A stretch of DNA of 64,000 nucleotides from Mycobacterium sp. AT1. Lineage in GTDB: Bacteria; Actinomycetota; Actinomycetes; Mycobacteriales; Mycobacteriaceae. A program made the position numbers and the translations under genes. Shown here piece after piece: positions 20,517 to 28,489 of this stretch. The DNA is taken from positions 1,372 through 65,371 of the forward strand of contig NZ_MVOC01000017.1 in assembly GCF_002043095.1 (NCBI RefSeq). Direction: 5' to 3'. The notes under the pieces were generated by a model. The model made no database searches. It saw nothing but the letters and a program-made list of their open reading frames with translations, and was not told the DNA's origin. Position 1 is the first letter of the stretch. Each line of letters starts with the position of its first letter.

Positions 20517-20990
20517 ATGCGCGTCTACCTCGGCTCTGACCATGCCGGATACGAACTCAAGCAGGCCATCGTCGAGCACCTTGAGTCGAGCGGCCACGAG
20601 CCCGTCGACTGCGGTGCGTTTGCCTACGACGCCGAGGACGACTACCCGGCCTTCTGCATCGCGGCGGCGGAGCGGACCCTCGCCGACCCGGAGAGCCTCG
20701 GCATCGTCATCGGCGGTTCCGGCAACGGCGAGCAGATGGCCGCCAACAAGGTGCCCGGCATCCGCTGCGCCCTGGCCTGGAGCGTCGAGACGGCGTCCCT
20801 GGCGCGTCAGCACAACAACGCCCAGGTGATGAGCATCGGCGGCCGGATGCACACCGTCGCCGACGCCCTAACGTTCGTCGACGCGTTCCTGACCACCGCG
20901 TGGTCGGACGCGCCGCGCCACCAGCGTCGCATCGACATCATGTCCGAGTACGAGCAGACGCACGTCGCGCCACCCGTCCCGGGCGCCTAG
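20517..20990 (+). CDS. rpiB: Ribose-5-phosphate isomerase B
   Basis: 157 residues. It opens MRVYLGSDHAGYELK and contains VIGGSGNGEQMAANKVPGIRCALAW, the phosphate- and sugar-binding region of the RpiB/LacAB family, with HNNAQVMSIGGRMH later. It interconverts ribose-5-P and ribulose-5-P in the pentose phosphate pathway. I use ATG 20517 (AAGG about 9 nt upstream); GTG 20508, three codons earlier, matches the M. tuberculosis form MSGMRVYLG and is equally possible. It is followed 3 bp later by the Nei gene, as in M. tuberculosis (Rv2465c-Rv2464c). Confidence 0.95.
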   Translation: MRVYLGSDHAGYELKQAIVEHLESSGHEPVDCGAFAYDAEDDYPAFCIAAAERTLADPESLGIVIGGSGNGEQMAANKVPGIRCALAWSVETASLARQHNNAQVMSIGGRMHTVADALTFVDAFLTTAWSDAPRHQRRIDIMSEYEQTHVAPPVPGA

Positions 20991-20993
20991 GGC

Positions 20994-21785
20994 ATGCCCG
21001 AGGGGCACACCCTCCATCGGCTGGCCCGCCTGCATCAGAAGCGTTTCGGCAACGCGCCCGTCGTGGTGACCAGTCCACAGGGCCGCTTCGCCGACTCCGC
21101 AGAAGCGGTCAGCGGACGGGTGTTGCTCACCGCCGACGCGTGGGGCAAGCACCTGTTCCACCACTACGAGGGTGGCGCGGTCGTGCACGTCCACCTCGGG
21201 CTCTACGGCAAGTTCACCGAGCACCCCCTGCCCCTGCTCGACCCGGTGGGGCAGGTGCGGATGCGGATGGTCGGCGCCGAGTACGGCACCGACCTGAGGG
21301 GTCCCACCGTGTGCGAGGTCATCCACCAGGTCGAGGTCGACGACATCGTCGCGCGGCTCGGGCCCGATCCGCTGCGTCGCACCGCCGACGCCTCTCGCGC
21401 GTGGGTGCGAATCAGCAAGTCCCGCAGGGCGATCGGCGCCCTCCTGATGGACCAGAAGGTCATCGCCGGAGTGGGCAACGTCTACCGCAGCGAGTTGCTC
21501 TTTCGGCACCGCATCGAGCCGCACCGTCCCGGCACCCTTCTCACCGAGGAGGAGTTCGACGGCGCGTGGACCGACCTCGTCGCCCTGATGAAGGTCGGCG
21601 TGAGCCGCGGCAAGATCATCACCGTCCGGCCCGAGGACGACAAGGGCCTGCCAGGACTTCGCGGCCGACCGCGGAGCTACGTCTATCGGCGGACGGGGGA
21701 GCCGTGCCGAGTGTGCGGGACGCCGATTCGCACCGAGGTGATGGAGGCCCGCAATTTGTTCTGGTGCCCCAGCTGTCAGGTGTAG
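20994..21785 (+). CDS. nei: Fpg/Nei-family DNA glycosylase (endonuclease VIII type)
   Basis: 263 residues beginning MPEGHT, so the catalytic Pro2 and Glu3 are present after Met removal. It has the helix-two-turn-helix GALLMDQKVIAGVGNVYRSELLF and a C-terminal zinc finger with Cys pairs CRVCGTPI and CPSCQ. It removes oxidised bases and cleaves the abasic site by beta/delta elimination. The MPEGHTLHR start favours Nei (Rv2464c-like) over Fpg (MPELPE). It begins 3 bp after rpiB and is very likely cotranscribed with it. Confidence 0.92.
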   Translation: MPEGHTLHRLARLHQKRFGNAPVVVTSPQGRFADSAEAVSGRVLLTADAWGKHLFHHYEGGAVVHVHLGLYGKFTEHPLPLLDPVGQVRMRMVGAEYGTDLRGPTVCEVIHQVEVDDIVARLGPDPLRRTADASRAWVRISKSRRAIGALLMDQKVIAGVGNVYRSELLFRHRIEPHRPGTLLTEEEFDGAWTDLVALMKVGVSRGKIITVRPEDDKGLPGLRGRPRSYVYRRTGEPCRVCGTPIRTEVMEARNLFWCPSCQV

Positions 21786-21834
21786 CGCGAAGGCTGGGTG
21801 GGCGCGCCCTGGCGTTTGACGGGACAATCGGCGG

Positions 21835-23520
21835 GTGGAACTCCTCCTCGTCGTCGTCGGGGCGATCGTCGTCACCGCCATCGCCCACCACCGGGGTCTA
21901 GAACCCGCGCTGATCATCGTCGTCATCGGGATCGCGGCCTCGTTCGTCCCAGGCTTCGAGGCGCCCGAACTCGACTCCCACATCCTGCTGACGGTGGTGC
22001 TGCCGCCGCTGCTCTACTCGGCGGCGCTGAACTTCTCGTTCCCGACGTTCCTGCGCAATATCCGACCGATCCTCGGTCTTGGCGTCGGCCTGGTCGTGGT
22101 CACCGCCTTCACCGTGGCGGCGGTGTCCTCGTGGCTCGTCGTCGTGCCGCTGACGTTCGGCACGGCCCTGATCCTCGGCGCGATCGTCGCCCCGCCGGAC
22201 GCCGTCACCGCCGTCGCGGTGGGCCGCAAATTGGGGTTGCCGAAGAAGGTGATGGCCATCCTGACCGGTGAAAGCCTGATCAACGACGCCGCAGCGCTGA
22301 CGTTGTTCACCATCGCGGTGGCTCAGGTCGCGGGCAGCCACACCTTCATCGAGAACCCCTTCCTGCTCTTCGGTTACAGCGCGGTCCTGGGCCCGATCGT
22401 CGGCGCCGCACTGGGGTTGGTGACGCTGTGGATCCGCAAGCGACTGAACAACCCGGGCTTGGAGACGGTTCAGGGTCTGGTAGTGCCGTTCGCGGCCTTC
22501 ATCGCGGCCGAGGAGTTGCACGCCTCGGGCGTCCTGGCGGTCGTCGTCGCCGGCTTCGTCGTCGGCAACGGAACCCTCGGCGCGGGCTACCAGACCCGGC
22601 TGCAGGAACGCTACGTCTGGAACTCGGTCGACGTGCTGTTGGAGGCCTTCGTCTTTGCCTACATCGGTCTGCACCTGCGATTCGTGCTCGAGGACCTCCG
22701 CGAGGCCCACGAGTCGCTGGGCGAGGTGGCGGTCGCCTCGCTGATCGTGCTGGTCATCGTGATGCTGATCCGGCCGCTGTCGGTGCTGGTCATGTTCGGT
22801 CGCAGCAAGCTGTCAAGCCACGTGGAGAGCAAGCTGAGCGTGCCCGTCCCGGCGGCTGGCGGGCGAGGAGCCCTCGGCACCCGTCGCCGTGGAAAGCCGC
22901 CCGGCAAGTGGCGGTCGGTCATCGACCGCCGGTCGTTGAGCTGGAAGGAGAACGTGGTGGTCTCCTGGACCGGCATGCGCGGGGTGGTGACGTTGGCCGC
23001 TGCCGCGGCGATTCCGGTGACGACGGCGGCGGGGGAGCCGTTCCCCGAACGCGCCACGATTCAGGCCATCGCGTTCGTGGTCAGCGTCGGCACGCTGTTG
23101 ATTCAGGGCAGTACCCTGCCGCCGCTCATCAGCCGGTTGAACCTGTCGGCGGGCGCGTCGGACTATGAGCGGGAACAGACCCTCAAGGCCGAGCGCGTGG
23201 TGCACGAGGCGGCCGACGGGGTGCTCGCCGAGTTCAGGGCAAACCCGCCAGACGGCCTCGATCCGCGGGTGCTCGCCGAGATTCGCAACACCATCGCCAG
23301 GCACTCACAGGACGCCGACGAGATGCCCGATCCGGCGACCCACACCTTGCGCGCGGAGGTCTTCGGAGCGCTGTATCTGCAAGTGCTGCAAGCGCAACGG
23401 GCCGCCCTGATCGCCGAGCGCGACGAGGGCCTGATCGAAGACGAAGCGGCCCGAGCCATGCTCGACCGGCTCGACCTCCAAGAGGCCGGAGTGTCGGCGC
23501 GGCTCGAGAGTCGCTTCTAG
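21835..23520 (+). CDS. Na+/H+ antiporter, CPA1 family
   Basis: 561 residues. The first ~400 hold about 12 membrane helices with CPA1 ion-site signatures GAIVAPPDAVTAVAV and LTGESLINDAAAL (Asp residues expected to bind cations) and the later WTGMRGVVTLAAAAAIP. The final ~120 residues are a cytoplasmic helical tail. It should exchange Na+ (or K+) for protons in pH/ion homeostasis. The start is GTG 21835. It lies 49 bp after nei, possibly in the same transcript. Confidence 0.9.
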   Translation: MELLLVVVGAIVVTAIAHHRGLEPALIIVVIGIAASFVPGFEAPELDSHILLTVVLPPLLYSAALNFSFPTFLRNIRPILGLGVGLVVVTAFTVAAVSSWLVVVPLTFGTALILGAIVAPPDAVTAVAVGRKLGLPKKVMAILTGESLINDAAALTLFTIAVAQVAGSHTFIENPFLLFGYSAVLGPIVGAALGLVTLWIRKRLNNPGLETVQGLVVPFAAFIAAEELHASGVLAVVVAGFVVGNGTLGAGYQTRLQERYVWNSVDVLLEAFVFAYIGLHLRFVLEDLREAHESLGEVAVASLIVLVIVMLIRPLSVLVMFGRSKLSSHVESKLSVPVPAAGGRGALGTRRRGKPPGKWRSVIDRRSLSWKENVVVSWTGMRGVVTLAAAAAIPVTTAAGEPFPERATIQAIAFVVSVGTLLIQGSTLPPLISRLNLSAGASDYEREQTLKAERVVHEAADGVLAEFRANPPDGLDPRVLAEIRNTIARHSQDADEMPDPATHTLRAEVFGALYLQVLQAQRAALIAERDEGLIEDEAARAMLDRLDLQEAGVSARLESRF

Positions 23521-23619
23521 TTCGGGTTCGTCTGAGAAGGGCGGGCTAGCGCCGGCCCAGACCCGCTCCCGGAGTTGATGTCACGGGCGATATCTACTTC
23601 AGCGCGCAGTGCTCGCTAC

Positions 23620-24477
23620 CTAGAAGCCGCCGAAGTCTCCGCCGCCAAAGTCGCCACCGCCGCCGAAGTCGCCGCCCCAGCCACCGGAGTCACCGCCGCC
23701 CCAGCCTCCGCCGGAGTCGCCACCCCAGCCGCCGCCGTCGCCGCCACCGGTGTCGCCGTAGTCCTGGCCCATCTGGTCGCCGCCGCCGTCGAGCTGGCCT
23801 TGGTCCATGCCGTCCTGGAACCCGTCGCCGTAGCCGTTCTCGAAGCCCTGCGCGTCATAGCCGACGCCGCCCATGCCGGAGAACATCGCACTGAAGAGCA
23901 GCACCGAACCCATGCCCCAGGCGCCTGCCACCAGGGCGGGCTTCCACCACGGCTCGGAGTACCAGCCGGCGGGGACGGGACGCCCGGCGACGCGGCCGCC
24001 CGGGTAGTAGTTCGGGGTGCGCTCGGACGGCGACGGCGAGGCCTCGATGTCGCGGCCCTCGAACTCGACGCGGCGCGCTTCGGTCACGGTGCCCGCCGAG
24101 TTCTGGCCGGCCAAGGACTCGAGCTCGGGTCCGGGATCCATGTTCATCGCGACGCGGGCCGCGCGCACGTAGTACAGCCCCTCCATGGCGCTCTCCTTGG
24201 CGAGCTGCGCCTGCTTCGCGGTGGTGGCCTGCTCGATCTGAGATCCCGCCGCGGTGAAGCGCTCGGAGGCGTCGGCCAGCGCCTGCTTGGAGGCGTCGTC
24301 GGTGCCGGTCAGGTTGATCACCTGACCGCCGAGGCGGTCGATCGTCCGCCGGGCGTCGGCCTTGGCGTCGTCGAGCGATGCCGCGTTGCGCTTGCCGGAC
24401 GCCTTCGACGAGGCGATGACGGCGAAGGCGATGACGGCGATGAGAACGACGATGAGCACCAGCAGAAAGCTGTTCAT
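23620..24477 (-). CDS. Membrane-anchored protein with DUF1542-like region and Gly/Asp-rich tail
   Basis: 285 residues in three parts: one N-terminal membrane helix (MNSFLLVLIVVLIAVIAFAVIA); an alpha-helical region, about residues 30-150, rich in Ala/Gln/Glu that resembles DUF1542 proteins; and, after a second hydrophobic stretch near PALVAGAWGMGSVLLFSAMF, a tail of ~80 residues built from Gly, Asp and Trp/Phe (GGWGGDSGG, GGDFGGG units). The function is unknown; such tails can drive assembly or surface association. It is convergent with the antiporter gene. The start ATG 24477 directly precedes the helix. Confidence 0.75.
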   Translation of the reverse strand: MNSFLLVLIVVLIAVIAFAVIASSKASGKRNAASLDDAKADARRTIDRLGGQVINLTGTDDASKQALADASERFTAAGSQIEQATTAKQAQLAKESAMEGLYYVRAARVAMNMDPGPELESLAGQNSAGTVTEARRVEFEGRDIEASPSPSERTPNYYPGGRVAGRPVPAGWYSEPWWKPALVAGAWGMGSVLLFSAMFSGMGGVGYDAQGFENGYGDGFQDGMDQGQLDGGGDQMGQDYGDTGGGDGGGWGGDSGGGWGGGDSGGWGGDFGGGGDFGGGDFGGF

Positions 24478-24532
24478 GGCGCCCAGCCTACCGACAGGAA
24501 ACGGTGTCGAACCGGGCCGGATGAGGGCATTC

Positions 24533-24931
24533 TCAGAATGCGCGCAGTCCGGCCTCGGCGCAGGCGGCGTCATCCTCGGCGCTGGCACCGCTGACGCCCA
24601 CCCCGCCGACGATCCGGCCACCCGACGTGATCGGCACACCGCCCCCGAATATGACGAACCGACCACCGCCGTTGGCGTGCAGGCCGAACAGCTCGCCACC
24701 GGGAGCGGCGAGGACGGCGAGCTCGGCGGTCGAGATGCTGTTGGCGACCGCCGTGTAGGCCTTGTCGACCGCAAGGACCGGCCCGGCGATCTCGGCGCCG
24801 TCCATTCGGCCGAAGGCCACCAGGTGACCGCCCGAGTCGACGACGGCCGCCGACACCAGGATCGATCGCCTGGCCGCCTCGGCGTGCGCGGCCTCGACGA
24901 TGCGGTAGGCGGCTGCGAGATCGGGAGTCAC
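24533..24931 (-). CDS. GlcG/HbpS-family haem-degrading-like protein (DUF336)
   Basis: 132 residues covering a single GlcG/HbpS domain: VVDSGGHLVAFGRMDGA near residues 30-46, then VLAVDKAYTAV, GGGVPI and IVGGVGVSGA near the C-terminus. Family members include HbpS, which binds haem and senses redox state in Streptomyces, and GlcG of glycolate operons. No signal peptide is visible, so it is probably cytoplasmic. The start is GTG 24931. It lies 4 bp downstream of the secreted-protein gene and is probably in the same transcript. Confidence 0.8.
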   Translation of the reverse strand: MTPDLAAAYRIVEAAHAEAARRSILVSAAVVDSGGHLVAFGRMDGAEIAGPVLAVDKAYTAVANSISTAELAVLAAPGGELFGLHANGGGRFVIFGGGVPITSGGRIVGGVGVSGASAEDDAACAEAGLRAF

Positions 24932-24935
24932 CTGG

Positions 24936-26075
24936 TCATTCTGGCCCGGCGTCGCCGTCCTCGCTGCCCGTGCTTCCCGTGTCGTCGCCTGGGGTGGCGG
25001 CCGGTGTCGTGTCTGCCGCGGGGGTGGGCGTCACCGAGTCGCTCTTATGGGGCTTCGGGGTGTCGTCCTCGGTGCCTGCCGGCTCGACCTTGTTGCCGGT
25101 CTTCATGACGTCGGTGGTGGCCTCGGCTTTGTTCTCGGTGTCGGCCGTCGGCGTGAGCTTGGTGGTGGGCTTGGTGACGGTCTCTTCGTCGACTGGCTCG
25201 GGTGCGCGGTGTCGCGCGGAGGTCGTCGGGGTCTCGGAAACCTCTTGGACGACGGAAGTATTCGCGACCGTCGCGGTGTGCGGCGGGGCGACCGCCGCGT
25301 CCGGGGTGATCGGCGGCAGCTCGTGCAGCGGGGTGCCGATCAGCGGCCCGCCCCCGATCAGGTGCTGGACCGCCACGACGACGGGGTTCTCGAAGATCCC
25401 GTTCACGAGGCCGATGACGACGGGATTTCCCTTGGCGGCGGCGATCAACCGCCGCTGCACGACGGCGATGGGTCCGCCGCGATAGTCGGTGACCTCGTCG
25501 GGGAAGAACGCGATGATGGCGGCCCGTTGGCCGGGATCGGCCGTCGCGTCGAGCAGCCGGTTGCGGACCACCTGGATGAGGCCGCCGGTGACGAAGTCGC
25601 TGATGAACTGGTGCTGGTCGGGGTCGGTGAACAGTTGCAGGAAGCGGTGGGCCTCCGACTGGAACACCCCGCCTTCGAAGAAGTCGTTCAGGATCTGGGT
25701 CTGGTCGGGGCTCGTGAGCCGTGACGTCGCCTGCTTCTTCAACACGCCGGCAATTCCGCCGTGGAAGAAGTCGCCGATCACCTCCTGCTGCTGCGGATCC
25801 CGAAACGACAGGAGCAGCTGGCGGTAGACCGCGGTGGACAGGTTCGCCAAGACCGGGGTGACGGCGGGGTCGAAGAGGGTGCTGACCGGTGGCGGCGTGA
25901 CGGCCACCGCGAGGCCGGTCGACCGGGCGGCCAGCGCCACCTCGGTGGCGTGGACGACGTGAACGTCTTTGGGCGCCAACGGTGCCGCGACGGTAGTCAC
26001 CGACGCAACGGTCAGGGCGGCGGCGGCAATGCCGAGCCAGCGTGGGGCAGTGCGTACCTGTGGTGAACGGCTCAC
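24936..26075 (-). CDS. Secreted protein with four 29-residue repeats and Thr/Pro-rich tail
   Basis: 379 residues. An N-terminal signal-like segment (RWLGIAAAALTVASVTTVAAP, about 12-32) suggests export. Four copies of a motif of the form DPxQxxxIxDFFxGG start at residues 93, 122, 151 and 180, exactly 29 apart; the fourth is degenerate (DPGQRAAIIAFFPDE). Residues 265-379 are Thr/Pro/Ala/Asp-rich and disordered-looking. GTG 26075 has GAGGGAG upstream. I do not recognise the family; the repeat period suggests a helical solenoid or bundle. It is the first gene of a likely two-gene unit with the HbpS-like gene. Confidence 0.7.
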   Translation of the reverse strand: MSRSPQVRTAPRWLGIAAAALTVASVTTVAAPLAPKDVHVVHATEVALAARSTGLAVAVTPPPVSTLFDPAVTPVLANLSTAVYRQLLLSFRDPQQQEVIGDFFHGGIAGVLKKQATSRLTSPDQTQILNDFFEGGVFQSEAHRFLQLFTDPDQHQFISDFVTGGLIQVVRNRLLDATADPGQRAAIIAFFPDEVTDYRGGPIAVVQRRLIAAAKGNPVVIGLVNGIFENPVVVAVQHLIGGGPLIGTPLHELPPITPDAAVAPPHTATVANTSVVQEVSETPTTSARHRAPEPVDEETVTKPTTKLTPTADTENKAEATTDVMKTGNKVEPAGTEDDTPKPHKSDSVTPTPAADTTPAATPGDDTGSTGSEDGDAGPE

Positions 26076-26095
26076 GGTGGGCTCCCTCGCCGGCT

Positions 26096-26155
26096 ATGTC
26101 AACAATTGGTGACATGACCGTAAGCGTGCAGGCGGACCATGTCAACAGGTGATGA
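26096..26155. promoter_or_regulatory. Operator-like palindrome and partial copy upstream of the secreted-protein gene
   Basis: ATGTCAACAATTGGTGACAT (26096-26115) is a 20-bp near-perfect palindrome, failing at one mirrored base pair. A second ATGTCAACA half-site followed by GGTGATGAC starts at 26139. Both are in the promoter region of the gene starting at 26075. The spacing (43 bp, about four helical turns) suits a dimeric repressor binding two sites. The regulator is unknown. The rest of the interval up to 26263 holds no ORF I believe in. Confidence 0.5.
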
Positions 26156-26263
26156 CTTAGCCGTTGGGGTCAAACCGGCTTCCTCTATCGAGAAGCCTGT
26201 CATGGAGCGGCCTTGGAGGAGTTGCCTACGCCTATCGGGGCACCTGCGACCCCAAAGAGGCGT

Positions 26264-28489
26264 TCAAAAAGATGTTCCGAAAATCATGGATCGGAAAAAA
26301 TCAATTCCAATCTCGTCAGCATCATCATCAATCTCAAGTATCTCTTCTAGTGCATCAGGTATAGGCAGCTTTTGCCTTGCGATCGCAAGCAAAATCTCAA
26401 ATTTAATTCCGTGCGACCCGTGCTCATTCAATCGAGCGGCTATATTTGACTTCATTTTTTGGCTTGGGCGTGGCGGCAAAAGATCGTGGGGCCGAGCCGC
26501 GCGGAGAATTGCAGCAGTTATGGCCGGCGCATAGAAGCGGCCGCGGATCCAAAATTCAGGTGTGAGTATCTTGGATACAGGAGGGCGATAGTCTTCATCT
26601 AACTGACCTAGACTCCGCATCTCCTGAAAAGTGCTTGCGACCGAGAAGAAGAGTTCCGCCTCCGTAGCCTCTGCCGGTGCAAAAATCGAATTGGCGCCAA
26701 GTGGAAGGGCGGTATCGTCCGCCGACCAAAACAGGTTTTCGATCAATCCTTCATGGGGAGCATCCAGTATTTCATATCGCTGAACGAAGTCGTTGCTATA
26801 TTCTCCGTCATCACCCATGCCAGCATATTTGCTGAGTGCCTCATGTTCAAGGCACCATGGACATTCTGTTTCGTCCCAATTTGGCAATATGACCTCTTCG
26901 ATCGCATGAAACGATCGTTCGTCAGTTGTCATCTGGTCGACTAGGTTGCGAATGGCCTGCGCATCGTCGCTCGAAGTCGGACGGGACACAGCAACGAGCG
27001 CGTGTACGTCTCCGGTCTCGCGTCCCAGCTCGAATAAATACTGCCGATAGCCACGTAAGCGATCTCCACTGATAACAACGTCATCCAGTATCAGAAGGGA
27101 TTTCGATTCGCGAATTCGTTCTCGGTCTGAGTCGCTTAGTGTATGAAAGCGATTTTCATCACAACGAATCGGATCTATACCAAGTTGACTACGCGCGAAC
27201 TCCGCCATCATCTCTGCAGCACGATGCTCTGGACAGATTATTACATCGATGGACTCGGAGAGATCATGGAGTTTCGATGATAGGGCCGCTCGGAAATCTT
27301 TGCTTTTGAACATTCCTCTCGCGTCTATCGAGACGGCGTGATGGCGACGATGCCCGTCTATCTCCTGCTGGTGGGCGAGAATCGTACCGGTTCCCGCATA
27401 CTTTTTAACGAATGCCGATGACGTGCTCGCAAGCGTCTTCGTTAAGCGGTGACGACTTACGGCCCCTGTAACCTCGATATGCAGGCTCGCAGCGCTTATC
27501 GGAATTACCGTCGATGTTCCTTGACTGCACAGCATGCATGGCAAGATTGGTTCTACGCCATGGGGCGCCGGCGCGAGCACGGCGACATCTTGCAGGGTTC
27601 TGCCTGGGTCGCCGTAAAGAGCAGCAAGTGAGACTGTCATGTGGGCGTCTCGCGCGGCTGTAGCGAGATGTTCGAGCGTACGTCCTGAACTGACTACTGA
27701 TCCAATGCATAAGGTGTGAAGTTCTGTGAGACGTGAAATCTCTCGAACACGAAGTAGGCGTGCAGATAGCTCATCGCGTGACTCAAGAGTGCTCTCATTG
27801 AGGACGTCAACAGCAAGGATGGATCGAGCCGCTTCAAACTTTTGGTCCCTCAGATACTGAGATAGGCCGAGTCCAAGGGCAAATAGAGTGGCTGAATCTA
27901 GAAGTACGATGGTGTTGGGCAGAACTTGTTCCACAAGCCAAAAGCAAGCGGCGTCGAGCGCGTGCGCACTCTGCAAGGCGGTTCCTACCCGTAGGAAGGC
28001 GCTGTAGTGATATCCGGTAGGACTCTTGTAATGAAATGCGGAACTTTCTGGCAACAGTGCAGCAGGTTGTGCCGCGATTACCTGTAACTCAGCTGACCGC
28101 AGTCTTTCTAGAAGTTTATCTTTAACATTATCGGGTATAGCGCTAGATCTGCCAACTGCAGTGAGTTGGTAGTCATTATCACAAAAGTGCAAAATGTAGA
28201 AACTTGCCCCTTGGAATCGATGCTCTAGGCGAGCCACCTCCTCGCTATGTATACGGGTTAGTGCATCAGCTTCATCGCGATGTGCCCGAAGTACGAAAGT
28301 GCGTGACAGGCGTCGGGCGTTGACAGGCAGTTGCTCGTATATATGACCTGCGAGGCTGCGTAGGTCTTGTCGACGGGAAATAGGAACATAGATGATCTCG
28401 GCGAATGCTCGGTCGTGGGGCGCCGTGCCAAAAGATATTGCGGTTGTTCCTACGGATCCCTTGTGGTCTGCAACGTGAATGCGCTGCAT
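26264..28489 (-). CDS. Double phosphoribosyltransferase-like protein of predicted conflict system
   Basis: 741 residues with two PRTase-like regions. Region 1: SAFLRVGTAL (163-172) and CIGSVVSSGRTL (261-272), which looks like a PRPP loop without its acidic pair. Region 2: IICPEHRA (417-424) and LLILDDVVISG (465-475), a PRPP loop that keeps the two Asp but lacks the final Gly-Thr. CxxC pairs at 318-321 (CMLC) and 543-546 (CPWC) may bind zinc. It has no membrane segments. Its ATG touches the TAG of the upstream GHKL gene (TAGATG), with GGAAGAG inside that gene, so the two are translationally coupled. Base composition is far below that of the neighbours, suggesting acquisition. The reaction is unknown; PRTase-like domains occur in computationally predicted conflict systems. 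Confidence 0.7.
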   Translation of the reverse strand: MQRIHVADHKGSVGTTAISFGTAPHDRAFAEIIYVPISRRQDLRSLAGHIYEQLPVNARRLSRTFVLRAHRDEADALTRIHSEEVARLEHRFQGASFYILHFCDNDYQLTAVGRSSAIPDNVKDKLLERLRSAELQVIAAQPAALLPESSAFHYKSPTGYHYSAFLRVGTALQSAHALDAACFWLVEQVLPNTIVLLDSATLFALGLGLSQYLRDQKFEAARSILAVDVLNESTLESRDELSARLLRVREISRLTELHTLCIGSVVSSGRTLEHLATAARDAHMTVSLAALYGDPGRTLQDVAVLAPAPHGVEPILPCMLCSQGTSTVIPISAASLHIEVTGAVSRHRLTKTLASTSSAFVKKYAGTGTILAHQQEIDGHRRHHAVSIDARGMFKSKDFRAALSSKLHDLSESIDVIICPEHRAAEMMAEFARSQLGIDPIRCDENRFHTLSDSDRERIRESKSLLILDDVVISGDRLRGYRQYLFELGRETGDVHALVAVSRPTSSDDAQAIRNLVDQMTTDERSFHAIEEVILPNWDETECPWCLEHEALSKYAGMGDDGEYSNDFVQRYEILDAPHEGLIENLFWSADDTALPLGANSIFAPAEATEAELFFSVASTFQEMRSLGQLDEDYRPPVSKILTPEFWIRGRFYAPAITAAILRAARPHDLLPPRPSQKMKSNIAARLNEHGSHGIKFEILLAIARQKLPIPDALEEILEIDDDADEIGIDFFRSMIFGTSF

